A stretch of DNA of 64,000 nt. It comes from Chryseosolibacter sp964493505. GTDB taxonomy: Bacteria; Bacteroidota; Bacteroidia; Cytophagales; Cyclobacteriaceae. The translations under genes and the position numbers were made by a program. The stretch is from contig CAZBNP010000002.1 in assembly GCA_964493505.1 (NCBI GenBank), positions 310,001-374,000 on the forward strand. The letters run 5' to 3'. The notes beneath the pieces are model-generated. The model was not told the origin of the DNA and made no database searches. It saw only the letters and a program-made list of their open reading frames with translations. Below, one piece after another: positions 7,408-16,058 of the stretch; positions within the stretch are counted from its first letter, which is position 1, and the number at the start of each line of letters is the position of its first letter.

Positions 7408-9564
7408 TCAACGTTCAAGCATCCTTGCAACCTCCGCCGACCTCGGCAGTTCGCTTTCAAAAGCAATAGTCAATTTCTCCTCAGCACCCTTTTCCGCGTA
7501 GGCTTTCCTGATCAACAAAAGATCGCTTTCAACCGCCTCCGCATCCTCAGACTTTCCCGCGCCATCGGTAGGGTTGATTATCAGCAGGGTGGCAGGTGCG
7601 AGGCTGCCTGCCAGATCCGGAAGGTCGTATTTCGTCAACGCCACGGGTACACCGTGCTCTACAAAATCCGGATTGTAAAAACGTTCGTTCACAATCGACA
7701 TATAAGAGATCAGCGGATTGATCAGAGCCAATCCGGAAAGTCCCGGTTCAAACGCTGCTGCGTGAAGTAGTTCAGCCGAAGTGCCACCAACACCTATCGC
7801 ATAGACTTTCGCATTCGGGTGTTCACCTTTGATGACGCGCATCAGTCTTACAATATCTCCCGCGCGTATTCCGACCACACTCCTGCGGATCAGCACCCCC
7901 CAGTTCATCGCGATGTACGAAAGTCCGTTGAGCGGTGCATGACTGAAGTAGTTCACTCTGTCAAACAATCCCTTGCCCATCTCCCCCTGACCGATCAGAT
8001 CAGGCGCTATTACCGTATATCCTTCGCGTACATATCCTTCTATTTCATTGATGGCTCCGATCTTTCCGTTCGGGTGGAGATACAGCAAGATCTTCGGTGA
8101 AGGCGTTGGTGGCATGAATTTCAGATACGGAATGACATAATCTCCTTCACCGTTGACAAAAGTCTTTTCGATGCTATAGCCTTTCTGCCTGAGCAAACCG
8201 GTGATCACGGGAGTTTCCACCGATGTGGGTGCCTGATAACCGGAGATATGTCTGGCCGCAGCAACAGCGTCCCGACCCGATGCCCGTATACGCCGAAGAT
8301 CGGCGGCATATCTCTTGTTCATGCTGAAGGTGGTTTCACCGGGCGCTGCCGATGAAGCGAGGTGCCCGGTTGTCGTCACCCTCGTCTCTTCCCGCGTCAG
8401 TATATCAACGGAGTCTTCGGCCGACGTTCCGGGGTTGCGTAGGTGTTTTTGAAAAAACGCGTACGTCGCCTCGCGGTTCTTCTGTGTTGAAGAATGCGCG
8501 GCGAGATCTTCTACCCTGGTGAAGTTTTCAGCTGCATCGTAAGCCTGGTAGATTCGCTTTACTTCCTCTTCCGTTTCTTTCGCACCACTGATATTGAAGA
8601 AGTCGTTGGTAGTCGTGATCATCAACGCCGGCTTTGGCGCGCGTACAGTCAGAAAGTCGGCGTGATCGAGTCCTTCGGAAATGAAGTTAAAGATATCCTG
8701 TTCCGCGTCCTGGGGACCAATCGACTGCAGGAGTCTCGAAAAGTTCGTGAGGTATCGCTCGGGAGCCACCGCATAGATGCGTGAATCGTACGCCGCGATA
8801 TACGCCGACTGAGTACCTCCGCCCGAGCCACCTGTGATACCGATCCGCGCAGGATCGACTTCCTCCCGTGTGAGCAGGTAGTCAACCGCGCGAATACCAT
8901 CCCATATCATGACCGACGCCAGGGAATTCCCGGTCAGGAACAACTGGGCGCCGGGAAATGAATGCTCACGTGTTGGCGAACCAACAATCGAATTCCCCGT
9001 CTCGGGGTTGAGGTATTCAAGACGTTCGCCCTGACCTACCGGATCAAATGCAAATACAACGAACCCCTTGTTGACGAGGTTCAGGATAACAACCTGAGCC
9101 GTCCGGGAACGGTACGCAGAGGTCCCGTGACCGCTGCAGTAAATCACCGCCGGAGCCTTCTTCCTCTTCGAAACGCCTGTCGGGATAAACAGTGACGACG
9201 TCACCTTGAAGCCCGGGCGCGATTCGTAAACGACATGCTCGACACGGAAAGTTTTCTTTTTGATGGTGCCTGTAACGCGTGCGTTAAGCGACGACCGTTC
9301 GGGAAAGGGCTCCGCCATCTCCAGTAGTTTCTTCGAAATCAATTTTTGCCTTTCCTTCCAGTGGTCCAATGTGTTTATCTGTGCTACCGTTTCTTCGCGT
9401 TGCCGAAGGAATACGGAAGATTGCTGTAAGAGGTGATCGTACAATGCGTTCGCGGAATTGTCGTGTGCCGACCAGCGACGAAGTACTTTCAAATGTTCCT
9501 GAGCGTAACTGTCGAAACAAATCAGCAAGACAATCAGAATAAGCAAATGGAGTTTGTTTTTCAT
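7408..9564 (-). CDS. Secreted two-domain alpha/beta-hydrolase (acetyl-xylan-esterase-like)
   Basis: 718 aa with a Sec signal peptide (hydrophobic LLILIVLLICFDSYA), so periplasmic or secreted. The N-terminal half is an alpha/beta hydrolase with a full triad: Ser in GITGGSGGGTQSAY, Asp in TTTNDFFNISG and His in LAAHSSTQKNREATYAFF. The C-terminal half repeats the fold, but the nucleophile elbow reads AIGVGGTSAELL with no GxSxG, so it is probably non-catalytic. A full-length relative lies at 34694-36916 inside the pectin locus, which suggests a carbohydrate esterase acting on acetyl or methyl groups. This copy is an orphan, next to an AraC regulator about 280 bp upstream in the same direction. 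A peptidase role (the S9 fold is similar) cannot be excluded. Confidence 0.82.
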   Translation of the reverse strand: MKNKLHLLILIVLLICFDSYAQEHLKVLRRWSAHDNSANALYDHLLQQSSVFLRQREETVAQINTLDHWKERQKLISKKLLEMAEPFPERSSLNARVTGTIKKKTFRVEHVVYESRPGFKVTSSLFIPTGVSKRKKAPAVIYCSGHGTSAYRSRTAQVVILNLVNKGFVVFAFDPVGQGERLEYLNPETGNSIVGSPTREHSFPGAQLFLTGNSLASVMIWDGIRAVDYLLTREEVDPARIGITGGSGGGTQSAYIAAYDSRIYAVAPERYLTNFSRLLQSIGPQDAEQDIFNFISEGLDHADFLTVRAPKPALMITTTNDFFNISGAKETEEEVKRIYQAYDAAENFTRVEDLAAHSSTQKNREATYAFFQKHLRNPGTSAEDSVDILTREETRVTTTGHLASSAAPGETTFSMNKRYAADLRRIRASGRDAVAAARHISGYQAPTSVETPVITGLLRQKGYSIEKTFVNGEGDYVIPYLKFMPPTPSPKILLYLHPNGKIGAINEIEGYVREGYTVIAPDLIGQGEMGKGLFDRVNYFSHAPLNGLSYIAMNWGVLIRRSVVGIRAGDIVRLMRVIKGEHPNAKVYAIGVGGTSAELLHAAAFEPGLSGLALINPLISYMSIVNERFYNPDFVEHGVPVALTKYDLPDLAGSLAPATLLIINPTDGAGKSEDAEAVESDLLLIRKAYAEKGAEEKLTIAFESELPRSAEVARMLER

Positions 9565-9716
9565 GACCAGTAAGTTGTGTGTTTTTCATCCGCGGAGGTT
9601 TGGGGATCATCACCCGGACTTCCGTAGTGTTAAGACAAACCCGCGGGGCGGATGCCTCCAAAGGAAAGAAAAAAAGTAACTAAATGTGACGAGCGGGAGC
9701 TATTTGAATTGGGGAA

Positions 9717-9849
9717 GGGCAAAGGGCAAAGGGCAATGGGCAAAAGGCAATGGGCAAAAGGCAAAAGGCAAAGGGCAAAAGGCAATGGGCAAAGGGCAAT
9801 GCGGGAACTCATAATCCTATGGCACTCTAAACACGGAACCCGAAACCTA
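9717..9849. repeat. Heptanucleotide array (12 units) with conserved flank
   Basis: 9717-9800 holds exactly 12 tandem 7-bp units, GGGCAAA with variants AGGCAAA, GGGCAAT and AGGCAAT. It is followed by GCGGGAACTCATAAT, about 20 variable bases, then GAACCCGAAACC ending at the stop codon of the AraC gene (9847-9849). The same design in inverse orientation is found at 17087-17220, also with 12 units. Open frames read through it are spurious. Confidence 0.88.
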
Positions 9850-10749
9850 ACGCACGACCTTCTTCAACGCAATCTCCCTGTACGCGCTTGGGGTGGTGTT
9901 CATTACTTTTCTGAACTGTTTCTGAAAATTGGACATGTTGTTGAAGCCGCTCTCGTAGGCTACTTCAGTCACGTCAAGGGTACCGAGCATCAGGAGGCTG
10001 CACGCGTAATCTATCCGGACGCGGTTGACGTACCCGAGAAAACTCTTCTTCGCACGGCTTTTAAAGTACCGGCAAAATGCCGCTGGTGTCAGATTGCAAA
10101 TATCGGCGACATCCATCAGCGATATGTGATCGCGGAAGTGATCGTTCACGTAGGCAAATACCCTATTGATCTTCTGCGTGTCGGCATCCGTGTAACTTTT
10201 TGCGTACCCTTCGGCATTGAGATAGGTATATTCATCCGACTTCCCGAGAACGTCCAGGACAGAAAGCAGCTTCAGCAACGCATTCAGTCCGTCCAGGCCC
10301 CTCAACTCCACCAGCGCGGCCGAAACCTTTGCACGCGTTTCCCCGGTAAACTTCAGTCCCCGCCCCGCTCGCTGCAACAGAGATTTGACGGCGGCAAACT
10401 CGCGCAACTCAAACATCCGCTCTCCCAGCAGCTGGTCGTCAAACTGAACCACAATGGTCTCTGGCTCCTCCAACGGATTGGCCGCATAATACGACCGGTC
10501 GCGCTGACGTGTGTGCGGCAAATCCCTCCCCAATAACAATATCTCACCCTCCTCAATCGGCGCCACATAGTTCCCAACGTAGTTCGTCCCTTTTCCTCTC
10601 AGGCAAAACAACAACTCTATCTCCGGGTGAAAATGCCAGGGGTTGTTCCATGCAATATTGTCACCCTTGATCACAAAGCTGTGCTCAACAGGTGGAGTAA
10701 CTTTGAGAAGATGTGGTTTCTGGGGCCTGTCCGGTAGTTTTCGCTTCAT
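9847..10749 (-). CDS. AraC-family transcriptional regulator with cupin sensor domain
   Basis: 300 aa. The N-terminal half is a cupin-like ligand pocket (WNNPWHFHPEIELLFCLRGK, with the histidine/glutamate pattern of sugar-sensing AraC proteins). The C-terminal about 100 residues carry two helix-turn-helix motifs: ISLMDVADICNLTPAAFCRY and DVTEVAYESGFNNMSNFQKQ. It is divergent from the isomerase/ABC operon starting at 10905 with about 155 bp between, so it is the natural candidate regulator of that operon, probably responding to a sugar or sugar acid (inference). A 43-bp element shared with the sigma-factor promoter near 30.2 kb lies in this divergent region. The stop codon sits inside the flank of the heptad repeat element. 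Confidence 0.92.
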   Translation of the reverse strand: MKRKLPDRPQKPHLLKVTPPVEHSFVIKGDNIAWNNPWHFHPEIELLFCLRGKGTNYVGNYVAPIEEGEILLLGRDLPHTRQRDRSYYAANPLEEPETIVVQFDDQLLGERMFELREFAAVKSLLQRAGRGLKFTGETRAKVSAALVELRGLDGLNALLKLLSVLDVLGKSDEYTYLNAEGYAKSYTDADTQKINRVFAYVNDHFRDHISLMDVADICNLTPAAFCRYFKSRAKKSFLGYVNRVRIDYACSLLMLGTLDVTEVAYESGFNNMSNFQKQFRKVMNTTPSAYREIALKKVVR

Positions 10750-10828
10750 GCCAACAATGTTTCCGCGTTAAATATATTGATTCGAAACGGCACAAAAAAG
10801 GCCATCTACCGGTAGCACAGAGTGAAAG

Positions 10829-10871
10829 CGCAAAAATCGTACGCGTTTGAGGTAAAGCAGTGGATGCCGTG
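10829..10871 (+). promoter_or_regulatory. 43-bp shared upstream element, copy 1
   Basis: Begins CGCAAAAATCG and contains GCGTTTGAGGTAAAGCAGTG at about 10843-10862. It matches 30160-30202 (minus strand) at 37 of 43 positions without gaps. It ends 33 bp before the ATG of the isomerase gene, reads toward that gene, and lies in the divergent region shared with the AraC regulator. The conservation and placement suggest an operator or activator site; the binding protein is unknown, and AraC at 10749 is the obvious first candidate. Confidence 0.6.
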
Positions 10872-10904
10872 CCACCGACCTTTGGTTAATCTTGTGACTG
10901 ACTT

Positions 10905-11717
10905 ATGTATCTGGGAATTAGCAGCTATACCTACGGATGGGCGGTAGGCGGACCCTCTCTCGCACTGCCTGCCAGACTGAACGAGATGGACCTCGTTGAG
11001 CTGGCGCGGGCATTTGGACTCGGTGCGCTTCAGATCGGTGACAATCTTCCGCTGCACGAACTGGATGATGAGAGGCTCAATGCGCTGGTCGGGGCGTGCA
11101 GAGAACATCACATCCGGCTGGAGATCGGTGCCGCCGGACTCACCGACCAGCACCTGAACACGTATATCGCAATAGCCTCTCGCGCGAATGCCCCCATCAT
11201 CCGCTTCGTGACCGACAAGGCAGGCTACAAACCGTCGCCCGACGAGATCTGCTCCATCATCCGCAATCAGTTGCCATTGCTGAAGCAGAACGGTATCAAA
11301 ATAGGTATAGAAAACCACGATCGCCTGAAGGCGATGGAGCTCGCTAACATAATGGAGCACATCGGCGATGAGCACTGCGGGATTTGCCTCGATTGTGCCA
11401 ATTCACTCGGTGCGGGCGAAGGCCTTGAGCACGTTGTATCGGTACTGGCTCCGTATACTATCAATCTACACTTCAAAGACTTTGCGATCGAACGGCTTCC
11501 TCACAAAATGGGATTCACGATAACCGGTGCAAAGCCCGGTACCGGCATGCTCGACGCTGCTTTCCTGCTCGATACGCTTGTTCAGTACAACCGGTGCGAA
11601 AGTGCGATACTCGAGCAATGGGTCGTGCCCGATGAAACCATGGACCACACTGTCGAGAAGGAACGCGCGTGGGCTGAAGCCGGCGTCGCATATTTAAAAG
11701 AACACATAATCAATTAA
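10905..11717 (+). CDS. Sugar phosphate isomerase/epimerase-type TIM barrel protein
   Basis: 270 aa, Xylose isomerase-like TIM barrel family (AP endonuclease 2 superfamily), cytoplasmic. Likely metal ligands are seen along the barrel: Glu in KIGIENHDRLK, Asp in GICLDCANSLGAG, His in INLHFKDFAIE and Glu in SAILEQWVVPDET. Such proteins act as isomerases, epimerases or dehydratases on sugars, keto-sugars or inositols; the exact substrate is not predictable. It is the first gene of a six-gene co-directional operon (isomerase, two dehydrogenases, ABC ATPase, permease, binding protein), with 11 bp to the next gene. The 43-bp shared element lies just upstream, and the AraC regulator is divergent. Confidence 0.85.
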   Translation: MYLGISSYTYGWAVGGPSLALPARLNEMDLVELARAFGLGALQIGDNLPLHELDDERLNALVGACREHHIRLEIGAAGLTDQHLNTYIAIASRANAPIIRFVTDKAGYKPSPDEICSIIRNQLPLLKQNGIKIGIENHDRLKAMELANIMEHIGDEHCGICLDCANSLGAGEGLEHVVSVLAPYTINLHFKDFAIERLPHKMGFTITGAKPGTGMLDAAFLLDTLVQYNRCESAILEQWVVPDETMDHTVEKERAWAEAGVAYLKEHIIN

Positions 11718-11728
11718 AAGTTAAATCT

Positions 11729-12571
11729 ATGTCTCAAAAAATCGCATTGGTCGGTGCTGGCGGAAAAATGGGATGCCGCCTTACTGATAACTTTCTCAAA
11801 TTTCCGAACTACGAGGTGTCTTATCTCGAAATAAGCGAGCCTTGTATCGAAAAACTGCGCAAGCGCGGTGTTGGTATCACACCACAGGAAAAAGCAATAC
11901 CCGGCGCCGATGTCGTTATCCTGGCTGTTCCCGATATCGCAATAGGAAAGATCAGTGATGAAATCATTCCTATGATGAAAAAGGGTGCGCTGGTGCTCAC
12001 GCTCGATCCGGCTGCCCCGCTCGACAATGTTATACATCATCGCGAAGATCTCGGATATGTCATTGCCCACCCATGTCACCCTAGTGTGTTCAACTGGGAG
12101 CCTACTGAAGGAGGTTTCAGGGATTTCTACGGCGGAATATCGGCGAAACAATCCATCGTCGTTGCGCTGATGCACGGCTCGGAAGAACACTACAAACTCG
12201 GCGAGCAGATGGCAAAAGATATGTACCAACCCATTGACCAGGTACATAGAATAACACTTGAGCAAATGGCGATCCTCGAACCCGCCATGGTGGAAACTCT
12301 CGCCCAGACTTGTATGGAAGTTGTCAAGGATGGATACGACAAAATTGTCGAACTGGGTGTGCCTGAAAGCGCGGCAAGGGATTTTGTGCTCGGTCACCTG
12401 AGAATTCAAATTGCCGTGCTCTTTAAGGAAGTTAATGGTACCTTTAGCGATGCTGCCTATAAGATCAGCAAGCGTGCAAAACCAATCCTGTTCAAAGAGG
12501 GATGGCAGAAAATATTTGAGATGAGCGACATCCGTGAGCAAGTAAAAGATATCACGGGTAAAGGGCGGTAG
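11729..12571 (+). CDS. NAD(P)-binding dehydrogenase with PGDH-type C-terminal domain
   Basis: 280 aa. The N-terminal Rossmann domain starts IALVGAGGKMGCRLTDN (GxGxxG-type). The region after about residue 150 fits the phosphogluconate-dehydrogenase C-terminal-like family (LEQMAILEPAMVETLAQTC). Catalytically relevant His residues occur in VIAHPCHPSVFNW. From family knowledge, D-apionate oxidoisomerase (ApnO) and related tetronate enzymes belong to this kind of protein, so an oxidation of a sugar acid is plausible; this is inference. It lies between the isomerase (11 bp upstream) and a Gfo/Idh dehydrogenase. The spacer after its stop codon consists entirely of heptad repeats. Confidence 0.8.
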   Translation: MSQKIALVGAGGKMGCRLTDNFLKFPNYEVSYLEISEPCIEKLRKRGVGITPQEKAIPGADVVILAVPDIAIGKISDEIIPMMKKGALVLTLDPAAPLDNVIHHREDLGYVIAHPCHPSVFNWEPTEGGFRDFYGGISAKQSIVVALMHGSEEHYKLGEQMAKDMYQPIDQVHRITLEQMAILEPAMVETLAQTCMEVVKDGYDKIVELGVPESAARDFVLGHLRIQIAVLFKEVNGTFSDAAYKISKRAKPILFKEGWQKIFEMSDIREQVKDITGKGR

Positions 12572-12617
12572 GCAAAAGGCAAATAGCAAAAGGCAAAAGG
12601 CAAAAGGCAAATAGGCA
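12570..12617 (+). repeat. Heptad repeat array filling an operon spacer
   Basis: Starting within the stop codon TAG (12569-12571), six AGGCAAA-type units run on (one is TAGCAAA), and the array ends in ATAGGCA immediately before the ATG at 12618. The whole spacer between two cotranscribed dehydrogenase genes is therefore repeat sequence, and no separate Shine-Dalgarno can be picked out. The unit is the same as in the arrays near 9.7, 17.1 and 33.3 kb. Confidence 0.85.
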
Positions 12618-13655
12618 ATGAAACTCCGTTTTGCTGTAATCGGAACTGGGTTCTGGGCGCGGTATCAGATACCGGCGTGGATGGAACTGGAAGGTGTTGA
12701 GCTCACTGCGCTCTATAACCGGACGGTCTCAAAGGCTGAGGCCCTGGCTTCGCAGTACAATATACCCAGGGTGTACGGGTCGGTTGAGGAATTGCTTGGA
12801 AAGGAGGAACTCGATTTTGTGGATATCATCACGGACGTAGACACGCACAGGAAGTTTACCGCCATGGCGGCAAGCAAGGGTGTTAATGTGATCTGTCAGA
12901 AGCCGATGGCTCCTGATCTGTCGGACGCTATTGAAATGGTCCACGTGTGCAAGAAAGCGAATGTTTCCTTTTTCATTCACGAAAACTGGCGGTGGCAGTC
13001 GCCGATCCGAAAGGTAAAACAGATAATCTCTGACGGAACGCTGGGAGATGTCTTCAAAGTGCGGGTGACCTTCTGCTCAGGGTTCCCCGTCTTCGATAAC
13101 CAACCCTTCCTCGCGGAACTCGACGAATTCATTCTCACCGATATCGGTTCGCACATTCTCGATGTATGCAGGTTCCTGTGCGGCGAGGTGGACACGCTTT
13201 ATTGCCGGACATCGCGGGTGAATCCCCGGATAAAAGGCGAAGACGTGGCAAACGTATTGATGACCATGAAGAACGGTATTACCTGCTATGCTGAAATGTC
13301 ATACGCCTCGATGCCGGAACACGAGATCTTTCCGCAGACGCTCATTGCGGTGGAAGGATCGCGGGGATCGCTTTGCCTGATGAAAGATTATGAGATACGC
13401 GTCACCACCAAAGAAGGAACCACATCGACCGTAGCGGCGCCTGAGATGTATCCCTGGCTCGATCCCGCTTACGCTCTGGTTCATTCCAGTATCGTAGATT
13501 GTAACCGGGATATCCTGCAGGGCCTTCAGAAAAAAAAGATCGCTGAGACGAATGGCAGCGATAATCTAGAGACCATGCGGCTCGTACACGCCGCCTATGC
13601 CTCGGCCCGCATGAACCGATCGGTGAAGGTACACGAATTCAATGGACAGACTTAG
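12618..13655 (+). CDS. Gfo/Idh/MocA-family oxidoreductase
   Basis: 345 aa, cytoplasmic. N-terminal NAD(P)-binding domain (FAVIGTGFWARYQIPAW) with the family EKP-type motif as VICQKPMAPDLSDAIEM, where the glutamate before KP is replaced by glutamine. The C-terminal alpha/beta substrate domain carries DIGSHILDVCRFLCG, whose Asp and His are the usual catalytic positions. It oxidises or isomerises sugars, inositols or amino sugars by hydride transfer; the substrate is unknown. The ATG directly follows the heptad spacer. Its end overlaps the ABC ATPase start by 14 bp, indicating tight coupling to transport. The second member of this family in the window (61405) has a Tat-type leader and is unrelated in context. 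Confidence 0.9.
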   Translation: MKLRFAVIGTGFWARYQIPAWMELEGVELTALYNRTVSKAEALASQYNIPRVYGSVEELLGKEELDFVDIITDVDTHRKFTAMAASKGVNVICQKPMAPDLSDAIEMVHVCKKANVSFFIHENWRWQSPIRKVKQIISDGTLGDVFKVRVTFCSGFPVFDNQPFLAELDEFILTDIGSHILDVCRFLCGEVDTLYCRTSRVNPRIKGEDVANVLMTMKNGITCYAEMSYASMPEHEIFPQTLIAVEGSRGSLCLMKDYEIRVTTKEGTTSTVAAPEMYPWLDPAYALVHSSIVDCNRDILQGLQKKKIAETNGSDNLETMRLVHAAYASARMNRSVKVHEFNGQT

Positions 13656-15108
13656 AGTTGAAAATATCAGCAAACGATTTCCCGGTGTCCAGGCACTGTC
13701 GGATGTCTCCTTTACAGTAGCCACGGGAGAAGTTCATGCCCTGTGCGGCGAAAATGGTGCAGGAAAGAGTACGCTGATGAATATTCTTTCGGGAAACGTC
13801 CGGGCCGACGAAGGCCGCCTGTATCTCAATGGTGAGAGGGTACAGTTTGCGAGCGCGCAGGAAGCCTTCAATCAGGGAATATCCATCGTGCATCAGCACC
13901 TGAGTCTGATAGAAAGCATCAGCGCGGCAGAAAACATTTTTCTCAACCGGCAACCCCGAACTTCCACCGGCCTGATCAACTACGGAAAGCTTCGTTACAA
14001 CGCGCAAAAACTGCTGAGCGATCTTGGCATCGAGATCGATCCGGATGCCCCCGTGATGCGTTTGTCACCTGCGGAGAAGCAGATGATCGAAATCGCGAAA
14101 GCCCTCGCCCGCGAGCCGCAGTTGCTGATCCTCGACGAGCCGACGGCCTCGCTTACGGACAAAGAGACGGCGGTGCTATTCAAGCTGCTTGGAGACCTGA
14201 TGCTACGGGACATTTCAGTTATATACATATCCCATCGTCTCGCCGAAATAGACCTCATCGCGACGAGGGTCTCCGTGCTGAAAGACGGTACGTATCAGGG
14301 TACTTACGTAAAGAAGGATCTGTCTCGCGACATATTGATCAGCAAAATGATCGGCCGGGAGTTGCTCAAAACAAACCGCGACTACACCACGGCGGGCGCG
14401 CCAATTTTGCAGGTCAACAACATCTCGTCCGATGCATTCACCAACGTCAGTTTTGAAGTAAGACGCAGGGAGATCGTGGGACTCGCGGGATTGGTAGGCG
14501 CCGGTCGCACGGAGATCGCACAGGCGATATTCGGCGCGCGGGCGTTTGAAGGCGAGATCATCTTTAAGATGAAGGCCTTTAAACCGCGCCATCCTCAGGA
14601 CGCCATCAGGAACGGGATCGCATACGTTCCGGAAGAGCGGAAGCGGCTCAGCCTCTTTCCTGATATGTCTGTAAAAGACAATGTCATTGCCGCAAGTCTC
14701 AACACCACGACAAAAGGCAGCTTCTATCGCGAATCTGATAATATGTCGGCAACCGAAGAAGTGATCACGAAATTTAAAGTAGCCACCACCGGCGCGGGAC
14801 AAAAAGTTACCACCCTCAGCGGCGGAAACCAGCAGAAGATCGTGTTGGGAAAATGGCTGCTGACAACACCCGATCTGCTTATCGTCGACGAGCCTACCCA
14901 CGGCGTAGACGTCGGAGCCAAATCCGAGATATACGAAGTGTTGTTTCAATTGGCGAACAGCGGCAAGGCTATTCTTGTCATATCGAGTGAGCTGCCTGAA
15001 TTGCTGGCGATCTGTGATCGTATTCTCGTTATCAAAGCAGGGGAGCTTGCGGGTGAATTGGATGCCGCTGAAGCTACGGAAGAAAAAGTCATGACACTGG
15101 CCACTTAA
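13642..15108 (+). CDS. Sugar ABC transporter, duplicated ATP-binding protein (RbsA/MglA type)
   Basis: 488 aa with two ATPase halves, as in RbsA, MglA and AraG. The first half has Walker A CGENGAGKSTLMNILSG (near residue 36), signature LSPAEKQMIEIAKAL and Walker B LLILDEPTASLTD. The second half has the degenerate Walker A GLVGAGRTEIAQAIFG typical of this family, signature LSGGNQQKIVLGKWL and LLIVDEPTHGVDVGAK. It powers import of a monosaccharide-sized substrate through the permease encoded 1 bp downstream. It overlaps the upstream oxidoreductase gene. The N-half Q-loop region reads SIVHQHLSLIES, as in the family. CUT2-class importers of this kind are uncommon in Bacteroidota. Confidence 0.95.
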   Translation: MDRLRVENISKRFPGVQALSDVSFTVATGEVHALCGENGAGKSTLMNILSGNVRADEGRLYLNGERVQFASAQEAFNQGISIVHQHLSLIESISAAENIFLNRQPRTSTGLINYGKLRYNAQKLLSDLGIEIDPDAPVMRLSPAEKQMIEIAKALAREPQLLILDEPTASLTDKETAVLFKLLGDLMLRDISVIYISHRLAEIDLIATRVSVLKDGTYQGTYVKKDLSRDILISKMIGRELLKTNRDYTTAGAPILQVNNISSDAFTNVSFEVRRREIVGLAGLVGAGRTEIAQAIFGARAFEGEIIFKMKAFKPRHPQDAIRNGIAYVPEERKRLSLFPDMSVKDNVIAASLNTTTKGSFYRESDNMSATEEVITKFKVATTGAGQKVTTLSGGNQQKIVLGKWLLTTPDLLIVDEPTHGVDVGAKSEIYEVLFQLANSGKAILVISSELPELLAICDRILVIKAGELAGELDAAEATEEKVMTLAT

Positions 15109-15109
15109 T

Positions 15110-16054
15110 ATGAAAAAGATACTCCAGGAACGGATCTATTCCATAACCATACTGCTCGTCGGCATCGTTGCAGTAGCAAGCGTCGTATATCCCGATACGT
15201 TTCCGACGTTCAGCAACCTGCGGCAAATCATGCTGAATATGTCGATCGACACAATTGTCGCCGTGGGGATGATGATCCTCCTGATCTCTGGGGTGTTCGA
15301 TCTGTCAGTCGGCTCGACCGTAGCGTTCACCGCGTGTCTCACGTCCTACCTGATGTATTTCTACCAGCTACCGGTCCCCGTGGCGATCTCTGTCGGATTA
15401 CTGGGTGCGCTCCTGGTCGGACTCGTCAACGGCTACCTGATCGCGTATCAATCCATCAATCCGATGATCCAGACACTGGCTATGATGGGTATCGTACGCG
15501 GCCTTGCGTTGATGGTAAGCGGTTCGGGAATACAGGGCCTCCCCTACTGGTTCGACGCTATCAGCCAATCGACACTACTGGGCATACAGATGCCTGTCTG
15601 GTACATGCTTCTTATTGTCCTGGTATTCACGTTCTGCTTTAACAAGATCATCTTCTTCCGGAGATACTACTACATCGGGGGGAATGAGCAGGCAGCTGAG
15701 CTCAGCGGGATAAGGGTCAGGCGAATGAAAATGATCGGCTTTGTAATCTCCGCTCTACTGGCGGGGATAGCTGGGATACTTCTGGCGTCACGCATTGGCG
15801 CCGCATTACCAACCATGGGCCGCGGACTGGAGCTTCGGGTTATCACCGCTGCTATACTCGGAGGCGCGAGCCTGAGTGGCGGCTACGGAAAAATTCCCGG
15901 CGCATTACTCGGCTCCCTCTTCATGGGTGTGATCGCGAACCTTATGGTGCTCACGCGTATCTCCGGATACTGGCAAGAGATCATCCTGGGAACAATCCTC
16001 ATCGCAACACTGTGGGCAGATCAGAAATTGCAGAAAAGACTAAATAACAAGTAA
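15110..16054 (+). CDS. Sugar ABC transporter permease (RbsC type)
   Basis: 314 aa integral inner-membrane protein of the BPD_transp_2 family with about 8-10 hydrophobic segments. The family hallmarks are GMMILLISGVFDLSVGSTVA in the first third, a second glycine-rich segment with NGYLIAYQSINPMIQTLAMM, and near the C-terminus ITAAILGGASLSGGYGKIPG, the conserved EAA-like coupling region of CUT2 permeases. It acts as a homodimer with the duplicated ATPase encoded just upstream. It starts 1 bp after the ATPase stop and is followed 4 bp later by the binding protein. Confidence 0.95.
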   Translation: MKKILQERIYSITILLVGIVAVASVVYPDTFPTFSNLRQIMLNMSIDTIVAVGMMILLISGVFDLSVGSTVAFTACLTSYLMYFYQLPVPVAISVGLLGALLVGLVNGYLIAYQSINPMIQTLAMMGIVRGLALMVSGSGIQGLPYWFDAISQSTLLGIQMPVWYMLLIVLVFTFCFNKIIFFRRYYYIGGNEQAAELSGIRVRRMKMIGFVISALLAGIAGILLASRIGAALPTMGRGLELRVITAAILGGASLSGGYGKIPGALLGSLFMGVIANLMVLTRISGYWQEIILGTILIATLWADQKLQKRLNNK

Positions 16055-16058
16055 GGAT

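Noticed and set aside
9717..9800. CRISPR array or satellite DNA with spacers
   Set aside because: Units are 7 bp, contiguous and without spacers; no cas genes are in the window.
9652..10536. Long + strand open frame (294 codons)
   Set aside because: It reads opposite the AraC gene and through the heptad repeats; the composition is repeat-driven and matches no family.
11714..12610. Minus-strand open frame (298 codons) opposite the PGDH-like dehydrogenase
   Set aside because: It starts in the heptad array (LLLFAFCLPPF) and mirrors a well-supported gene; no independent family match.
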